Shown: positions 19,466 through 28,091, numbered from the stretch's first letter. The stretch is 64,000 bases of DNA from Lacipirellula limnantheis (GCF_007746075.1 NZ_CP036339.1:3005786-3069785); one strand, 5' to 3'. The notes: a model not told the origin generated them from the letters alone. Numbers and translations are program-made.

Positions 19466-22400
19466 TCAACTCCCCAGCCGCGAAAAGACGAAATCGATGG
19501 CCGTGAGATTGACTACGTCGCTGACATCCAGACCACGTCCGGCCACCTGATCGTAGCCGTCGATGTCATGGCGAAATCCTGTGCCGCTGAACGTGGCTTG
19601 GTTGCCCGTGCCGGCAATCGTGTCGACGCCAGACGAGCCATAAAGGTCCGCGCGATCGACGCCGCCAGCCGTGGCATGACTCTCTGTAGCGGAAAACCCT
19701 TCCGCTTCGTTGAAAAAGCCCGCTCCTGTGAGAATAGCGCGGACGCTGCCGGCGATGAACTGGTCGTTGCCGGCGGAGTCGTAGAAGATTGCACGATCAC
19801 TGCCGCCGGCTTGCGACCAAGCCTTGGTCTTGTCAAATCCGCGCACTTCGTGAGCGAATCCGCTGCCCACGAAGGTGGCGCGGTTCGACCAGGCCGTGAA
19901 CGTGTCGTTGCCGGCGGAGTCGTAGAACTCGGCTTGGTCGACGCCGCCGGCCGTGGCGATGGCAATGACCTGTTCGAAGCCGTCGGCCTGATTCCAGTAA
20001 CCGCCTCCGGTGAGGACGCCCCGAATGGCGCCTCCGTAGTACGCATCGTTCCCCGCTGAATCGTAGAGGGTCGCCGTATCAGCGCCGCCGCCGGTGGCGA
20101 AGGCCCTGGCCGTTTCGAAGCGTCGGACTTCGTGGGTGAACCCTGTGCCGGTCATCACGGCCCGATCGCTCCACGCCGACCAAGAGTCGTCGCCAGCCGA
20201 ATCGTAGAACGTGGCGACGTCCGTCCCGCCGCCGTCTCCGTAGGTGGTCGACTTGGCAAAGCCCCGGGCGTCGTGAGAGAAACCCGCGCCCGTGAGCGTC
20301 ACCCGGTTCGACCAAGCCGTCACGGCGTCGTTGCCGGCAGAGTCGTAGAACTCCGCTTGGTCCGCACCGCCGGCGTTCGAGTAGACGATCGCGCTGTCAA
20401 ACCCTTCCGCTTCGTTGTAGAAGTTGGCTCCGGTCATGACGCCGCGGACGGCTCCGCCGTAATAGCGGTCGACTCCGGCCGAATCGTAGAATGTCGCTGC
20501 GTCGACGCCGCCGGCGGTGGCGATCGCCTTGACTGCCTTGAAACCACGCGCCTCGTGAGCGAATCCGCTGCCGACGAGAGTAGCGCGGTCCGACCAACCG
20601 GTGAACGCGTCGTTCCCGGCGGAGTCGTAGAACTCCGCTTGGTCCGCGCCGCCTGCGGTTGAGTAAGCAATCGCGCTGTCAAACCCTTCCGCGACATTGT
20701 AGAAGTTGACTCCGGTCATGATGCCGCGGAGAGCTCCGCCGAAGTAACGATCGGCGCCGGCGGAATCGTAGAACGTCGCGGCGTCGACGCCGCCGGCGGT
20801 CGCCATCGCCTTGACGGACTTAAAGCCACGCGCCTCGTGAGCGAATCCGCTGCCAACAAAGGTGGCGCGGTTCGACCAGGCCGTGAACGTGTCGTTGCCG
20901 GCGGAGTCGTAGAACTCGGCTTGGTCGGCGCCGCCGGCCGTGGCGATGGCAATGACCTGTTCGAAGCCGTCGGCCTGATTCCAGTAACCGCCTCCGGTGA
21001 GGACGCCCCGAATCGCGCCTCCGTAGTACGCATCGTTCCCCGCTGAATCGTAGAGGGTCGCCGTATCGGCGCCGCCGCCGGTGGCGAGGGCCTTAGCCGT
21101 TTCGAAGCGTCGGACTTCGTGAGTGAACCCTGTGCCGGTCATCACGGCCCGATCGCTCCACGCCGACCAAGAGTCGTCGCCAGCCGAATCGTAGAACGTC
21201 GCGACGTCCGTCCCGCCGCCGTCTCCGTAGGTGGTCGACTTGGCAAAGCCCCGGGCGTCGTGAGAGAAACCCGCGCCCGTGAGCGTCACCCGGTTCGACC
21301 AAGCCGTCACGGCGTCGTTGCCGGCAGAGTCGTAGAAGTTGATTTGATTAAAGCCGCCGGCCACCGCATCAGCCGTGGTCTGGTCGAAGCCCTCGGCTTC
21401 GTTCCAATAGCCGACCCCGGCCATAATTGCGCGGACTTGGCCGGCGATGAAGGTGTCGTCACCCGCTGAGTCCGTGAACGCGGCCGTATCGACGCCGCCC
21501 GCCGTGGCCCAGGCTTTGGTTTTGGCGAATCCTTGGGCTGAGAGGACTTGGCCGCCGGAAAGCGTCAAGGTCATGCGGTCGGGCAAGGCGGCGAGCGAGT
21601 CGTTGCCCGCCGAATCGTACAGGTTGGCGACGTCGGCGCCCCCCCCGCTGACCGCCGTTTGAGTTTCGACGTTGGAGACCGTAACGCTGTAACCCGTCCC
21701 AGTGAAGAGCGATTCGGTGCTTCGAAGGGTGACCGATTCAGCGGCCGTCGTCCCTTGAAAGGCAAACGAGTCAGCGCCGCCGAGGCCATTGACGACGAAG
21801 CTGTTGACCGAGGTCGTACCCCAGCGATACTCCAGGCCATTGACGACGATGACGCTGGTAGAACCCGCGGAGAATTGGAATGTGTCAGTCCCGGCTGTGC
21901 CGTTCACCCACACTTTGGAGCCAACTTGAGAGACCAGGTTCACCAGCTTCACGTCGACGTCGCTGTTGGTCCCCGCCAAGCGGACGTAGTAGGTGACGCC
22001 GGCGACGACCGTGGCGTCGACTCGGGACGTCCCGGCGCCAGCAACGCCGCTGGCGATGAGGTTGAGGTTCGCGTCGTGAAGACTGACGCTGACGCTGCCG
22101 CCCGCCGCATTGAACGACCCCAACGCGCTCAAGAGACCGTTCTGGGAGGCGACGACCCTGAACCATTTTTCGCCGGCGACGCTGACGTCATTGACCTGCT
22201 TCGAATCGACGTTCCCTAGATCGGTGAATTCGAACGTACTGGAGGGGGTGAGCGAGGCGGTGAGCGTGTACTTGCCGATGCCCGACGTCGACGCGAGTCG
22301 GACGGAATAGACCTGACCAGCCTGGACGGCGAACGCGACCGTTCCCGACGGTTGACCAGCGAGGGGAGAGGCACCGGTAACCTGCCATTGGGCGGTCATC

Positions 22401-23704
22401 GCCCCGCTGGTTGATGCCGCAAACTTAACGACGCCGTTTGTCGACGCCGTGAACTTGAAGAAGTCGGCGTCGTTGAGCGTTCCAATGGCGCCTTGCCGAT
22501 TGATTGGAGTCGTCAACGTGCCGAGGTCAAGCGCGGTTGCCGTCGTCGAGCCGACGTCGTCCGCCGGCATGATCGAATCGATGGCGCGCGCGAGGTTAAG
22601 ACGCTTGTAGGTCAGGCCGGTGACCGCGTCCACGACGGAGTCGGCGGTGGCCATCATTTTGTCGTAGATCACATCCTGGTTGATCGTCACGACGCCCGCG
22701 AATTGCATCGCTTGGCGAATCAGGACGCTGGCTCCGGCAATGTAAGGCGTCGCGAGATGAGTTCCGTTCCGCGTCGCAAAATCGTCGGCGGCCCCGTTAT
22801 TGTTGCCGGCGTAATCGGGGACCGTACTGACAATGCCTTCGCCAGGCGCCGCAATGCCGCGGGTATGACGCTGGCTGAAGAAGCTGAGATTGCCTGAACC
22901 ATCGGTCGACATGACCGGCACGACGTTGGGACTGGCGGCCGGATAACTGAGCCCGGGGGCGTTGTACTGAGTGAAGCTGTTGCCTGCCGCCGCCACGATA
23001 AAGATGCCGTCGGCCTTGAGCTGGGCGAATTCGTCTTCCAACGTGGACCAATTGGGCACGGTGGTGGCGTTCCACTGGGCGACGCCTAGCGACAGATTGA
23101 CCGTGGTGATGGGGTTGGCGAACGCGTTGCGGTTGGCATGGACCCATTGCAAGGCGCTTTCGAGCCAGCTGAAGTAGCCTTCGCCAGCGTCATTGACGAC
23201 GCGGAGCCCGACGAGATCAACGCCCGAAGCGACGCCCGGATACGTCGAGTCGCTGCTACCGATGACGCCCGCGACGTGGGTGCCTTGGGACCCGCTCGGA
23301 CCGTCGTCGTAGGGATTCCCATCGTTTTCTTCCGTGAAGTCCCACCCGCCGACGACGCGGTAATTGGCGCCCCAGCCGCCGCCCAGGGCGGCGTGGTTCC
23401 AGGCGATGCCGCTGTCGATGACTGCGACTGTCTGGCCCGCGCCGGTGAGGCCGTAGTTGCTTTGGACGCTATACCAACCGGTTTGGGTGTGGGCCCCAAC
23501 CAGCATCGGCGACAGGCTAGCGGCGCCTGCGTCCTGGGGCGCGACCCAGAAATCCGGTTCGACGACGACCGCGTGATCAACAGGAGGCGTCGCGACCGTC
23601 GTCGTCGTTGCTTCGAGCGCGCGACGAGCGGCGGCGATCAACGAGCCGGCGGACATCACTCGACGATCTTCGAGCTGCTCAATCTGAGGGGCGCGACGAG
23701 GCAC
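19466..23704 (-). CDS. Subtilase-like surface protein lacking the catalytic Ser, with fifteen 47-residue repeats
   Basis: 1,412 residues from GTG at 23704. The N-terminus IEQLEDRRVMSAGS matches the planctomycete extracellular motif (Planc_extracel). The S8 domain spans ~75-375. The Asp motif VAVIDSGIAWNH, the His motif GSQGTHVAGVIGS and the oxyanion Asn in VAAAGNS are present. Where GTSMATP is expected, however, the sequence is NGTHLATPYIAGA, with CAT (His) in place of Ser. Proteolysis by the usual mechanism is therefore unlikely. A PPC-like segment follows (~380-560, DDADFFKFTASTNG type), then beta-rich sequence, then from ~680 fifteen repeats built on FYDSAGND...WS-R-...TG-GF-HE...GF...A-A-GG-D. 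No PEP-CTERM tail. It may serve as a binding or structural protein. Confidence 0.88.
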   Translation of the reverse strand: MPRRAPQIEQLEDRRVMSAGSLIAAARRALEATTTTVATPPVDHAVVVEPDFWVAPQDAGAASLSPMLVGAHTQTGWYSVQSNYGLTGAGQTVAVIDSGIAWNHAALGGGWGANYRVVGGWDFTEENDGNPYDDGPSGSQGTHVAGVIGSSDSTYPGVASGVDLVGLRVVNDAGEGYFSWLESALQWVHANRNAFANPITTVNLSLGVAQWNATTVPNWSTLEDEFAQLKADGIFIVAAAGNSFTQYNAPGLSYPAASPNVVPVMSTDGSGNLSFFSQRHTRGIAAPGEGIVSTVPDYAGNNNGAADDFATRNGTHLATPYIAGASVLIRQAMQFAGVVTINQDVIYDKMMATADSVVDAVTGLTYKRLNLARAIDSIMPADDVGSTTATALDLGTLTTPINRQGAIGTLNDADFFKFTASTNGVVKFAASTSGAMTAQWQVTGASPLAGQPSGTVAFAVQAGQVYSVRLASTSGIGKYTLTASLTPSSTFEFTDLGNVDSKQVNDVSVAGEKWFRVVASQNGLLSALGSFNAAGGSVSVSLHDANLNLIASGVAGAGTSRVDATVVAGVTYYVRLAGTNSDVDVKLVNLVSQVGSKVWVNGTAGTDTFQFSAGSTSVIVVNGLEYRWGTTSVNSFVVNGLGGADSFAFQGTTAAESVTLRSTESLFTGTGYSVTVSNVETQTAVSGGGADVANLYDSAGNDSLAALPDRMTLTLSGGQVLSAQGFAKTKAWATAGGVDTAAFTDSAGDDTFIAGQVRAIMAGVGYWNEAEGFDQTTADAVAGGFNQINFYDSAGNDAVTAWSNRVTLTGAGFSHDARGFAKSTTYGDGGGTDVATFYDSAGDDSWSAWSDRAVMTGTGFTHEVRRFETAKALATGGGADTATLYDSAGNDAYYGGAIRGVLTGGGYWNQADGFEQVIAIATAGGADQAEFYDSAGNDTFTAWSNRATFVGSGFAHEARGFKSVKAMATAGGVDAATFYDSAGADRYFGGALRGIMTGVNFYNVAEGFDSAIAYSTAGGADQAEFYDSAGNDAFTGWSDRATLVGSGFAHEARGFKAVKAIATAGGVDAATFYDSAGVDRYYGGAVRGVMTGANFYNEAEGFDSAIVYSNAGGADQAEFYDSAGNDAVTAWSNRVTLTGAGFSHDARGFAKSTTYGDGGGTDVATFYDSAGDDSWSAWSDRAVMTGTGFTHEVRRFETARAFATGGGADTATLYDSAGNDAYYGGAIRGVLTGGGYWNQADGFEQVIAIATAGGVDQAEFYDSAGNDTFTAWSNRATFVGSGFAHEVRGFDKTKAWSQAGGSDRAIFYDSAGNDQFIAGSVRAILTGAGFFNEAEGFSATESHATAGGVDRADLYGSSGVDTIAGTGNQATFSGTGFRHDIDGYDQVAGRGLDVSDVVNLTAIDFVFSRLGS
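19848..20350 (-). repeat. Near-identical 503-bp block, copy 1 (inside subtilase-like gene)
   Basis: Matches 20835-21337 at an offset of exactly 987 bp, with about ten differences by eye. 987 bp is 329 codons, or seven 47-residue repeat units, so the two blocks are in register with the protein repeats (units 10-13 versus 3-6). Confidence 0.85.
20835..21337 (-). repeat. Near-identical 503-bp block, copy 2 (inside subtilase-like gene)
   Basis: Partner of 19848-20350. Similarity drops sharply beyond 21337, where the sequence turns from the shared AGAGTCGTAGAA into GTTGATTTG. Confidence 0.85.
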
Positions 23705-24011
23705 GGGGTGAGTTCCGATGGCGGACTGGCCGGAAAAGCGATTCCAGAATCGTGAATCGGACGAACGGTGATCTCGCGCGGCAGTCCCTTCGCTGAAACA
23801 AACGACCCGTGCGTCAATAGAACTCTACGTCACAAATCGCTGGTGGGGTGTTTCTGGCAAGAGGCGCGACGAGCGTCGAAGTGCCGATTGTGAGGGCTAT
23901 GGGTTCCGGCGCGCCGGAAAAACAGTGCCCCCGCAGATCTGTTCTTCTTTCCCGGTCACACGCCGTTTTCCACCCGCCCGAGCGAGGCTGAGGCTTTCTG
24001 CTGACCCAGCC

Positions 24012-24534
24012 GTCGTTGCCTTGGAGATGTTGAGCGTCTTGCAGACGTCGTCGATGTTGAGCGTGTGATCGTCGTAGAGTTTTCGGGCGGCTCGTACCTA
24101 GCTTCATCGAGATCGATAGGCGGGCGACCGCCTCGTCGGCCCCTTGCTCGCGCTGATGCCGGGCCAGCCTTGGTTCGCTCCTGAATCAAGCGACGCTCGA
24201 ATTGACCGAGTGCCGAGAAGAGGCGAAGGATCAACTCGCCTGATGGGCTGCTCGCGTCAATAAGACCGACGCTGACGGACCGGAAGCCGACGCATCAATC
24301 GCGCAGTTCTGCGATCAACCCGACCAATCGGTGCATTGAACGGCCAAGCCGGTCGAGTCTCCAGACGACGAGCGTATCGCCAGGCTGCAGTGTTGCGAGG
24401 CACGCGCCTAGTCCAGGGGGTTCGGTTTTCCCGCCCGGCGCCTTGTCGGTAACGATGTCGTCATCGCTGATGCCCAAGCCGATCAGCGAATCCATTTGGA
24501 GAGAGAGGTCCTGCTCGTCAGTGCTTACGCGCCC
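24012..24534 (-). pseudogene. Broken serine recombinase (resolvase/invertase)
   Basis: Three pieces in different frames add up to a resolvase. The first (about 24534-24295) reads GRVSTDEQDLSLQMDSLIGLG and DTLVVWRLDRLGRSMHRLVG, including the catalytic Ser of RVST. After a stop and frame change near 24290 comes VGFRSVSVGLIDASSPSGEL and FSALGQFERRLIQERTKAG with ARARGRRGGRPPIDLDEA. Another frame change near 24100 leads to KLYDDHTLNIDDVCKTLNIS, the start of the DNA-binding helix-turn-helix. The N-terminal IGYA strand is also missing. This is a remnant of a site-specific recombinase, probably from a transposon or phage. No inverted repeats were identified around it. Confidence 0.8.
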
Positions 24535-25103
24535 ATCGCTTTGCGGGTTCTTCTCGCGCAGTTTGGCCGCTCCAGCTTGCTTCTTCGCTATAGAATTCTC
24601 TCTTTACGTGACGGCGTCCAAGGGAAGGTAGGGATTCAACGAATTGCAGAAAGTGTCGGTGCGACCGAATTCTCGTCGATCGTGCCTATCAACCGGCGTG
24701 GATATCTCCCAGTAGCTGTAGAGCTTGCATTCGCCCTTTCAGCAAAATGTGACAGTTACGCCGATTTACTCACGGGACGAAACTCATTGCCCCGATAGAC
24801 TCTTTGTGCTATCCTCGAAGCACTAAGACAGCGAAGGCATATGCGAGAGGCTTTGCCGATTGCGAGCGTTCCCTGGTCCGGCGGGATCCAGTGACGTCAT
24901 CAATCAGCCCTTCTTCTTGTTGACCTCTGCCCTTCATCCTAACCGGCTTCCGTGTCGGTCTTCGGCGATGTTGATCCACGGTGTGGATCAGATTGCTTTC
25001 TTACGTTGAGTTCCCGGTAACGGGGCTCTAATGCGTCACCCGATCGTAGTTGCACGGTGCGCGGGTGCGCTTTTCACGAGAACTGCGTGCAGGAGAATGT
25101 TAC
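24535..25103. other. Intergenic stretch with likely long leader of cold-shock gene
   Basis: No supported gene. The part next to the cold-shock gene contains a perfect dyad at 24972-24990. An open frame at 24496-24798 is a shadow of the recombinase remnant. Confidence 0.4.
24972..24990. promoter_or_regulatory. Perfect dyad upstream of cold-shock gene
   Basis: TGATCCAC-GGT-GTGGATCA, two 8-base arms around 3 bases, 114 bases before the cold-shock start codon. It could be an operator or a hairpin in a long leader; no T-run follows. Confidence 0.35.
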
Positions 25104-25298
25104 GTGTCGCAAGGTACTATTAAGAAGTTGACTGACAAGGGTTTTGGCTTTATTCAGGGCGACAGTGGAGATATTTTCTTCCACTCCTCCGCCGTTGAAG
25201 GGGCTGGTTTTGACAGCCTCTACGAAGGCCAAGCCGTGCAATACAACGAAGGCATGGGTCCCAAGGGGAAGCGTGCTGAGAATGTTCGGATTGGCTAA
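25104..25298 (+). CDS. Cold-shock domain protein (CspA family)
   Basis: 64 residues, a single OB-fold nucleic-acid-binding domain acting as an RNA chaperone. I chose GTG at 25104 because AGGAG lies eight bases upstream and the resulting start (VSQGTIKKLTDKGFGFIQG) matches the family; the ATG at 25050 would add an unrelated leader. Both RNA-binding motifs are intact: RNP1 KGFGFI and RNP2 DIFFHSS. The Trp common at position ~10 in CspA is replaced in IKKLTDKGFGF. It ends with KRAENVRIG, where most members have AANVRL. A strong terminator follows at 25335. Confidence 0.92.
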   Translation: MSQGTIKKLTDKGFGFIQGDSGDIFFHSSAVEGAGFDSLYEGQAVQYNEGMGPKGKRAENVRIG

Positions 25299-25334
25299 TC
25301 GCCAGCCGTGCATTCACTAACGTGATGCATCAAG

Positions 25335-25373
25335 ACGTCGGGGAGCGCTCGTTCGCTCTCCGGCGTTTTTTTT
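25335..25373 (+). terminator. Rho-independent terminator of cold-shock gene
   Basis: CGTCGGGGAGCG pairs with CGCTCTCCGGCG (two G-T pairs allowed) around a CTCGTT-type loop, followed directly by eight T residues. It starts 37 bases after the stop codon. Confidence 0.85.
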
Positions 25374-25562
25374 GCGCCGACTGCATGCAGGGCAAATCGC
25401 GTTGGCGACGCTGCGGCGCCTAGAACTTCTGCCACCACCATCCCCTTCAGCGCCGCATGATGCGCGAAGATGACCATCGGGCCCACTGGCTGATGGGCCG
25501 CCGCCAGAACGACCGATAGAACGACCATCCAAGCGTCAACTTCTCAAGCGAGCGGGGCCACG

Positions 25563-25706
25563 ATGAAACCTCGTCTCCTTCTCGTCCTGCTCATCACTGT
25601 CGCTGCCGGCTGCTCATTTGGTCGGGAGAAAGTCGCAGCCGCGACAGAGGAGCGCACGGCACACGACTCAGCCGATGAGACAGGTTCGCCAGTCGAACAC
25701 AATTGA
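25563..25706 (+). CDS. Very small lipoprotein
   Basis: 47 residues (MKPRLLLVLLITVAAGCSFG at the start). A basic N-terminus, a hydrophobic core and a Cys after VAAG form a plausible lipobox, leaving a mature part of about 30 mostly charged residues (REKVAAATEERTAHDSADET). GAGCGGGG about 4-10 bases upstream may serve as ribosome binding site. The stop overlaps the ATG of the next small frame (TGATG), suggesting coupled translation. Function unknown. Confidence 0.6.
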   Translation: MKPRLLLVLLITVAAGCSFGREKVAAATEERTAHDSADETGSPVEHN

Positions 25707-25882
25707 TGACGCCGGTGCGCCCTGCTCCCGGGCTGGTGATCACGCCGGCGGAAGTGATTCATCTGCCATTGATTGGTCGTTCAGCCAACGTTTGGGGCCG
25801 GCGCGCCCCGCGTTTGGATTGGGACGACGATGAAGCGAGATTCTCTTGGTTGCCCTGCCGGAAATCGGAAGACGCGGGGTAA
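25706..25882 (+). CDS. Small protein coupled to the lipoprotein gene (uncertain)
   Basis: 58 residues starting in the TGATG overlap with the lipoprotein stop. The start is MTPVRPAPGLVITPAEVIHL, and the sequence continues into an acidic and Trp-containing stretch (RLDWDDDEARFSWLPCRKSE). It has no signal peptide or known motif. Support comes only from the overlap and reasonable composition. Confidence 0.35.
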   Translation: MTPVRPAPGLVITPAEVIHLPLIGRSANVWGRRAPRLDWDDDEARFSWLPCRKSEDAG

Positions 25883-25959
25883 GTTGAAGTCTTAGCCTCT
25901 TCGACGCGAACGCTGCGGCCACGCCGCGCGCTGGGTCGCTGGACGCCGAGAGACGAAAG

Positions 25960-26193
25960 ATGAGCATGACCGACGCGATTTTTCCAATTGAACTTGAATC
26001 CCGGGTCATCGAGCGTCGCGCTGAGCCAAAGCGCACGATGTTGCGAGAGGCGCACTGCATCTGCTGTGACTTGCGTAGCAGTGATCGGCACTCAGCTGTG
26101 CGACTGCGAGAGATAAGCGCCGCATGTCATGAATACGGCCTCGCGAAGATGGGCGCCGTCGTTGCGGCGCTAGCCGAGCATTCCACCCGGTAG
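25960..26193 (+). CDS. Small hypothetical protein
   Basis: 77 residues from ATG at 25960 (a second ATG at 25966). The start MSMTDAIFPIELESRVIERR is followed by a CICCDLRSSD segment. The last 35 residues look like an amphipathic helical hairpin (LREISAACHEYGLAKMGAVV), vaguely like the second half of a histidine phosphotransfer domain but without the phospho-accepting His. No clear ribosome binding site. Confidence 0.4.
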   Translation: MSMTDAIFPIELESRVIERRAEPKRTMLREAHCICCDLRSSDRHSAVRLREISAACHEYGLAKMGAVVAALAEHSTR

Positions 26194-26332
26194 GCGTCAC
26201 CCTCTACCGGCGGACGATGTCCGGTAGTTGGGGACAGGAACGAATAGCTTCGAATCGGCGGCGGAGAGGCAGCCTCAGCCGGTCGGCTGAGGCTGCGCTC
26301 CCCCCCGCTTGGACGAAACGAGCGAGCGGCGC

Positions 26333-26770
26333 TTAGCGCTTCTTGGCGACCGGCCGCTTGGTCGCGGGGCCACGGGCGGCAGCCTTGACGGTCTTGCCCT
26401 TGGGGAGCATGTCGGCCAACGTCTCGGACGCAAACGTCGCGCGGAGCTGGTCGACGGCCGTATCCATCGCCTTTTGAAGCTGAACGGCGGCGGGAACCTT
26501 CTTGCCGGGGGTCCGCTTGAGCGGTTCAATGGCGTCGATGACGTCGAGCAAGGTGATTTTGGCGGCCGGCTTGGCGAGCTTGACGCCGCCGCCGACTCCA
26601 CGACGGGAGTGGATGAGTCCGCCGCGGCGCATCGACTGGAGCACCTTGGCCAAGTACGCGCTGGGGACCTTGGCCTTCGCAGCAATATCCTTGGTGGTGG
26701 CGGCTCCCGACGAGTCGGCCGCCAGCTGCACCATGGCTCGCAAGGCGTATTCGACGGTCTGTGAAAACAT
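26333..26770 (-). CDS. Rrf2-family transcriptional regulator
   Basis: 145 residues. ATG at 26770 (MFSQTVEYALRAMVQLA) has GAGG nine bases upstream and fits the Rrf2 start. The longer start at 26785 would add MRKIS. The winged helix covers ~10-65 (TTKDIAAKAKVPSAYLAKVL as the helix-turn-helix, then GLIHSRRGVGGGVKLAKP as the wing). The cluster of three cysteines that binds Fe-S in IscR and NsrR is absent; the region reads PLKRTPGKKVPAAVQLQKA. A Lys/Arg/Ala-rich tail (GKTVKAAARGPATKRPVAKK) is typical of planctomycete DNA-binding proteins. Probably a cluster-free regulator of unknown signal. Confidence 0.88.
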   Translation of the reverse strand: MFSQTVEYALRAMVQLAADSSGAATTKDIAAKAKVPSAYLAKVLQSMRRGGLIHSRRGVGGGVKLAKPAAKITLLDVIDAIEPLKRTPGKKVPAAVQLQKAMDTAVDQLRATFASETLADMLPKGKTVKAAARGPATKRPVAKKR

Positions 26771-27129
26771 GCTGATCTTCCTCATCTGGCGAGCGGCGCG
26801 TTTGAAGCGCCTGGAGTGGTGATGGAACGCCCTTCGATAGCGTTCCGCTATCTCATTTTTAAGCCGCGCCGCGGTTAAAAGATAGTAGGAACATCGAATT
26901 TTACGCATAACACCGAGTCGCAGGTCCGATTGGCGTGAAAATGGAAAGAATTAAAAGGATCGGGTGGTCGACCAAGGGTCACGTCGACGGAAGAAGCGAG
27001 GGGAGTTTGTGTACTTTCCGAGCCGTTTTTAGAAGCGCGGTTTCTTGGCCATCGACGTCCGAGGCCCGAGGCCTCCCGGTTGGTCGGCTTTTTCAGCACA
27101 TGAGCAGGAACGTAATGTGCCGAGAGCCG
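26771..27129. other. Intergenic stretch upstream of Rrf2 gene
   Basis: No supported gene. AT-rich compared with its surroundings around 26850-26960, consistent with a promoter for the Rrf2 gene on the minus strand. Confidence 0.35.
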
Positions 27130-27570
27130 CTACGCTTGCGTGCGATTAATCGCCTCGGACTCGGACGAATAGGATGCATTGCCAGCGAACGTTTTGTGGC
27201 AGGTGAAACACGTCCACTTGACCTCACGCCGGTCGGTTCCCTCGTGCAAGTCAACGCACCTCTTTCCTCGCGCCACTCCGCCTCCCACATCGCAGCCGCC
27301 TGGCTGGGGGGATGACTCTTGCAATTGGCATGACGCTGGGGAAGATTGGGAGAGGTCTAACCGAACCAAAACGGAAAAAGGCTCGTCCATCATCATCGGC
27401 GGCCAACCATACTTGGCGGCGAGCGTCTCTCGTGCGGCCTGAGCTCCGTATAGCGAACTGCCCCGGCGATAGCCCTCGGCGATGTTCCCGCCCGTGGAGG
27501 CCACGAACTGGAATTCGCCGGCCATCGCCTTCGGGCTGCAAACGGCGGCGTTGATGGACATGCGTTGCAT
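27130..27570 (-). CDS. Possible degraded haem-type protein with CxxCH motif
   Basis: A frame of about 146 residues from ATG at 27570. Its end reads RREVKWTCFTCHKTFAGNAS, containing a C-F-T-C-H haem c motif. A signal-peptide-like stretch (RRFLAVVVMATLAAKVNA) lies just upstream but in another frame, so the gene may be broken by a frameshift near 27580. The middle (GGNIAEGYRRGSSLYGAQAA) looks protein-like but unfamiliar. The upstream extension of this frame is a shadow of the Ku remnant. Confidence 0.25.
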   Translation of the reverse strand: MQRMSINAAVCSPKAMAGEFQFVASTGGNIAEGYRRGSSLYGAQAARETLAAKYGWPPMMMDEPFSVLVRLDLSQSSPASCQLQESSPQPGGCDVGGGVARGKRCVDLHEGTDRREVKWTCFTCHKTFAGNASYSSESEAINRTQA

Positions 27571-27661
27571 GCGTTCACTTTCGCTGCAAGCGTTGCCATG
27601 ACAACAACCGCCAGGAATCGCCGGCACGAGTTCACCGTGTCTTGCGTTTCTTTGCAGGCGT

Positions 27662-28027
27662 TCACTGACGCGCTTTCTTGGCGACCGTCTTCGGAGCCGC
27701 TCTGGCCCGCTTCTGCAGGCTCGCCCATAGCGCATCCATGATATTGATCGTCCGCGGCAGAGCACGACTCGGCGGCCGCGACACTTCATGTCCCGCAACT
27801 TCGGCGTCGATCAGTTCTCGCAGTCGCTCGTGGCACAGGTCGTGGTACGACTCAAGCTCCGGTTCTTTGGCTCGCGTGGCCAAGATGAGCGTGCGCGCCA
27901 GCTTCAATTCAGCGGCAACTACTTCCCCGTCATGCAGTTCCTTCTCAAATTCCTCGGACCTGCGCTTACCTCTGGCGTCGTTTGGCGGCGAAGCCGTTAA
28001 CGGCTTGCGCACGAATCTCAATGCCAC
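27662..28027 (-). pseudogene. C-terminal remnant of a bacterial Ku (NHEJ) gene
   Basis: 121 residues. From residue ~45 the sequence AAELKLARTLILATRAKEPE, with YHDLCHERLRELIDAEVAGH and TINIMDALWASLQKR, matches the C-terminal arm of bacterial Ku. In intact homologues this reads ELKLA--LIEA...Y-D-Y-E-L--LIEAKVAGKE...INLMDAL--S. The ~200-residue beta-barrel that encircles DNA ends is missing; residues before ~25 are of uncertain origin. The basic tail APKTVAKKARQ is usual for Ku. No ATP-dependent DNA ligase D is nearby. Almost certainly non-functional for end binding. Confidence 0.75.
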
Positions 28028-28091
28028 CAGCGACTCGCGGTTAGGGATCGCCGACGAATATCAGTCCGATTCTTTTACACCGCGCTTGCGT

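Noticed and set aside
19600-21640. Regular repeats that might suggest a CRISPR array
   Set aside because: The units are 141 bp, in frame, and encode a protein repeat; no short direct repeats with unique spacers.
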